From an uncultured Rhodospirillaceae bacterium (GTDB lineage Bacteria > Pseudomonadota > Alphaproteobacteria > RF32 > CAG-239), in the NCBI GenBank assembly GCA_900320035.1, contig ONQU01000036.1, forward strand, positions 1-7,557: DNA of 7,557 bases. Reading direction: 5' to 3'. A model generated the notes under the pieces. It saw nothing but the letters and a program-made list of their open reading frames with translations, was not told where the DNA came from and searched no databases. This document shows positions 5,763 to 7,557 of the stretch, piece after piece (within the stretch, counting starts at the first letter, position 1; every line of letters begins with the position of its first letter). Position numbers and translations under genes: made by a program.

Positions 5763-6815
5763 TTAATTCAACGGCGACCACGGTTTCTTTTCTTCTGTTG
5801 CTTGCGGCTCTGCTATCACTTTTTGACGCACACGCCCCACAAAACCGTTCACCGCATGTAAACAGGCTTGCAAATTTTCACCCGCCACCGCTGATATGGT
5901 AAATATTTGCGCATCGCAAACTTTGGCCAAAGCGGCTTTTTTCTCCATAATTTCTTCGGCGGTCAAAGCATCACACTTGTTTAAGGCTACCACTGTCGGT
6001 TTATCTTTCAACTTATCGCTATACAGTTCCAATTCCTTGCGAATCGTCACATAATCAGCCGCTACATCTTCGGTTGTGGCATCAATTAAGTGCAAAAATA
6101 CCGAGCACCGCTCAACGTGCTTCAGAAAGCGATCACCCAGCCCGATACCTTCATGAGCTCCCTCAATCAACCCCGGAATATCAGCAATAACCAATTCTTG
6201 ATTATCCACCCAAGCCACGCCTAAATGTGGATGCAATGTAGTAAACGGATAATCGGCAATTTTCGGCCGCGCCGACGTCACTGCCGATAAAAATGTTGAC
6301 TTTCCGGCATTCGGTAAACCAATCAAACCAACATCAGCAATAATCTTCAAGCGCAGCCACACCCAAAGTTCTTCCCCCGGAGTCCCCGGACCGGCATAGC
6401 GCGGAGCTTGATTGGTTGAGCTCTTGAAACGTGTATTACCTAAACCACCTTTACCGCCTTTGGCAATCAAAAAACGTTCACCTGCTTCAACCATATCTTT
6501 AATCACGGTTTCACCGTCTTCAGCCACAATTTCGGTACCGACCGGAACTTTAATAATTAAGTCTTCGCCTTTGTAGCCGGTCATTTCCGAACCCATACCT
6601 TGTTGGCCTTTTTGTGCTTTAAAATGTTGCTGATAACGAAAATCAATTAGCGTATTGAGGTTTTCAACCGCTTCAAAATACACATTACCGCCATTGCCGC
6701 CATCGCCACCGTTCGGACCACCGAATTCAATGAATTTTTCACGCCGAAACGAGACACAGCCTTTGCCGCCATCGCCTGCTTTTATGTATATTTTTGCCTG
6801 ATCCAAAAACTTCAT
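5763..6815 (-). CDS. obgE: GTPase ObgE/CgtA
   Basis: A 350-residue Obg-family GTPase involved in late 50S assembly and in stress and cell-cycle signalling. The N-terminal glycine-rich Obg fold (1-158) shows GDGGKG (14-19) and FGGPNGGDGGNGGN (31-44). The G domain follows: G1 GLPNAGKS (166-173), FTT (191-193), G3 DIPG (212-215), G4 NKCD (279-282) and G5 SAVAGE (308-313). The short tail ending KKPWSPLN is of alphaproteobacterial type. The ATG at 6815 gives the family start MKFLDQAKIYI; the longer frame to 6851 would begin inside the terminator hairpin downstream of rpmA. No clear promoter lies between that terminator and the start, so expression probably relies on read-through. Confidence 0.97.
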   Translation of the reverse strand: MKFLDQAKIYIKAGDGGKGCVSFRREKFIEFGGPNGGDGGNGGNVYFEAVENLNTLIDFRYQQHFKAQKGQQGMGSEMTGYKGEDLIIKVPVGTEIVAEDGETVIKDMVEAGERFLIAKGGKGGLGNTRFKSSTNQAPRYAGPGTPGEELWVWLRLKIIADVGLIGLPNAGKSTFLSAVTSARPKIADYPFTTLHPHLGVAWVDNQELVIADIPGLIEGAHEGIGLGDRFLKHVERCSVFLHLIDATTEDVAADYVTIRKELELYSDKLKDKPTVVALNKCDALTAEEIMEKKAALAKVCDAQIFTISAVAGENLQACLHAVNGFVGRVRQKVIAEPQATEEKKPWSPLN

Positions 6816-6837
6816 TTTCTCTGCCTGTGTTTTCGAT

Positions 6838-6861
6838 AAAAAAAGGGGCACGAAGCCCCTT
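6838..6861 (-). terminator. Intrinsic terminator between rpmA and obgE
   Basis: On the minus strand, AAGGGGC (6861-6855 region), loop TTCGT, and GCCCCTT form a GC-rich stem followed by a run of seven T (6844-6838). It lies 22 bases after the rpmA stop and should end, at least partly, the rplU-rpmA transcript. Confidence 0.85.
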
Positions 6862-6882
6862 ATTTATCACAAAATTTATAGC

Positions 6883-7137
6883 CTATTCGGTAACAACAGA
6901 AACATAAACTCTGTCATTAGCTTTGGTCTTAAATTCAACCTTGCCTTCAGCCGTGGCAAAAATCGTATAATCTTTACCTAAGCCAACATTTTGACCCGGA
7001 TGATATTTAGTGCCACGTTGACGAATGATAATATTGCCCGGAATAACCGCTTCACCGCCAAACTTTTTTACACCTAAACGACGACCTTCCGAATCGCGAC
7101 CGTTACTAGAGCTACCGCCTGATTTTTTATGTGCCAT
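6883..7137 (-). CDS. rpmA: 50S ribosomal protein L27
   Basis: An 84-residue protein of the large subunit whose N-terminus reaches the peptidyl transferase centre. The family start MAHKKSGGSSSNGRDSEGRR is present, with Ser-Asn in the position that is often Arg-Asn. It is followed by LGVKKFGGE, GNIIIRQRGTKYHPGQNVG and a typical end. There is no cleavable N-terminal extension of the kind seen in Firmicutes. AGGAG lies 7 bases before the ATG, 18 bases after rplU. Confidence 0.98.
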   Translation of the reverse strand: MAHKKSGGSSSNGRDSEGRRLGVKKFGGEAVIPGNIIIRQRGTKYHPGQNVGLGKDYTIFATAEGKVEFKTKANDRVYVSVVTE

Positions 7138-7155
7138 AACGTTTCTCCTTTAACC

Positions 7156-7455
7156 TTAACCTAAAATATCCGTGATTTTAACAATCGTGATATTTTGTCT
7201 GTGACCGTTCTTACGACGATAATTTTGTCTTCTCTTCTTTTTGAAAACGATAACTTTAGCATCTTTAGCCTGTTTAACAACCAAAGCCTTAACGCTAGCA
7301 CCCGCAACCAGCGGTGTACCAAATTTTTCACCCAAAGACAAAACTTCGTTAAAAACGACCTCTTTTCCTTCTTCACCGGCGATTTTTTCAATTTTTACAA
7401 CATCACCTGTGGTGACATTATATTGCTTACCGCCTGTCTTAATTACTGCGTACAT
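7156..7455 (-). CDS. rplU: 50S ribosomal protein L21
   Basis: A 99-residue 23S rRNA-binding protein of the large subunit. The start MYAVIKTGGKQYNVTTGDVV and the basic signature KKKRRQNYRRKNGHRQ (72-87) followed by VKITDI are characteristic of L21. The length is normal (about 103 in E. coli). The ATG at 7455 has AGGAAA seven bases upstream. It is the promoter-proximal gene of rplU-rpmA. Confidence 0.98.
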   Translation of the reverse strand: MYAVIKTGGKQYNVTTGDVVKIEKIAGEEGKEVVFNEVLSLGEKFGTPLVAGASVKALVVKQAKDAKVIVFKKKRRQNYRRKNGHRQNITIVKITDILG

Positions 7456-7498
7456 TTTATTTTCCTAACTTTCATTTAAACATAAAGCAATGGCTTGT

Positions 7499-7526
7499 AA
7501 TATACATAAGTTTTTGCCGCTGTCAA
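7499..7526 (-). promoter_or_regulatory. Sigma-70-type promoter of rplU-rpmA
   Basis: On the minus strand, a perfect TTGACA (7526-7521) and TATATT (7504-7499) are separated by 16 bases; TATTAC (7502-7497) is an alternative with 18. An A/T tract upstream (7527-7557) could act as an UP element. The leader would be short, about 35-40 bases, with no clear RNA structure. Confidence 0.7.
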
Positions 7527-7557
7527 TAGCAAAAATAACGATTTTTTAATTTTTTAT

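Overview
The window is a stretch of core bacterial chromosome. Apart from one small gene, every gene lies on the minus strand. The order rpmH-rnpA-yidD-yidC-engB, an Obg that ends in a Trp-Ser-Pro-type tail, and a cluster rplU-rpmA-obgE-rsfS-rlmH all suggest an alphaproteobacterium. The DNA is moderately AT-rich, with A/T-rich intergenic gaps. The usual alphaproteobacterial neighbours proB, proA and nadD are absent from the obgE-rsfS junction, so a host-associated or gut-type lineage with a compact genome is possible; that placement is inference.

Right to left, in the direction of transcription: (1) 7557-4955, rplU and rpmA (ribosomal proteins L21 and L27) behind a good sigma-70-type promoter, a strong intrinsic terminator, then obgE (ribosome assembly GTPase), rsfS (ribosome silencing factor) and rlmH (23S rRNA pseudouridine methyltransferase). 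(2) 4954-1685, rpmH (L34, too short for routine ORF lists) behind a second good promoter and a leader hairpin, then rnpA (RNase P protein), yidD, yidC (membrane insertase) and engB/yihA (ribosome assembly GTPase). These are tightly packed, and yidC and engB overlap as TAATG. (3) 1688-1443, one small plus-strand gene for an exported 81-residue protein of unknown function. Its stop codon overlaps that of engB, and it is transcribed divergently from (4) a MutT/NudG-like Nudix hydrolase (1344-940). (5) 861-1, the first 287 codons of an F1-type ATP synthase beta subunit, cut by the window edge.

Regions 1 and 2 form a translation and membrane-biogenesis block: ribosomal proteins, two assembly GTPases, rRNA modification, tRNA 5' processing and membrane protein insertion. 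The most interesting item is the ATPase beta subunit. Its residues around the catalytic sites look more like the N-ATPase (Na+-translocating, laterally transferred) branch than a standard alphaproteobacterial AtpD. It is also not preceded by atpG, as a standard operon would require, but starts 78 bases after a nucleotide-sanitation gene. I found no new defence, mobile or RNA system; there are no tRNA or rRNA genes, CRISPR arrays or insertion sequences in the window.

Several start codons were moved from the longest-ORF choice on the basis of ribosome binding sites and family starts: yidC (3987), obgE (6815), rsfS (TTG at 5745), rlmH (5395) and yidD (4293).
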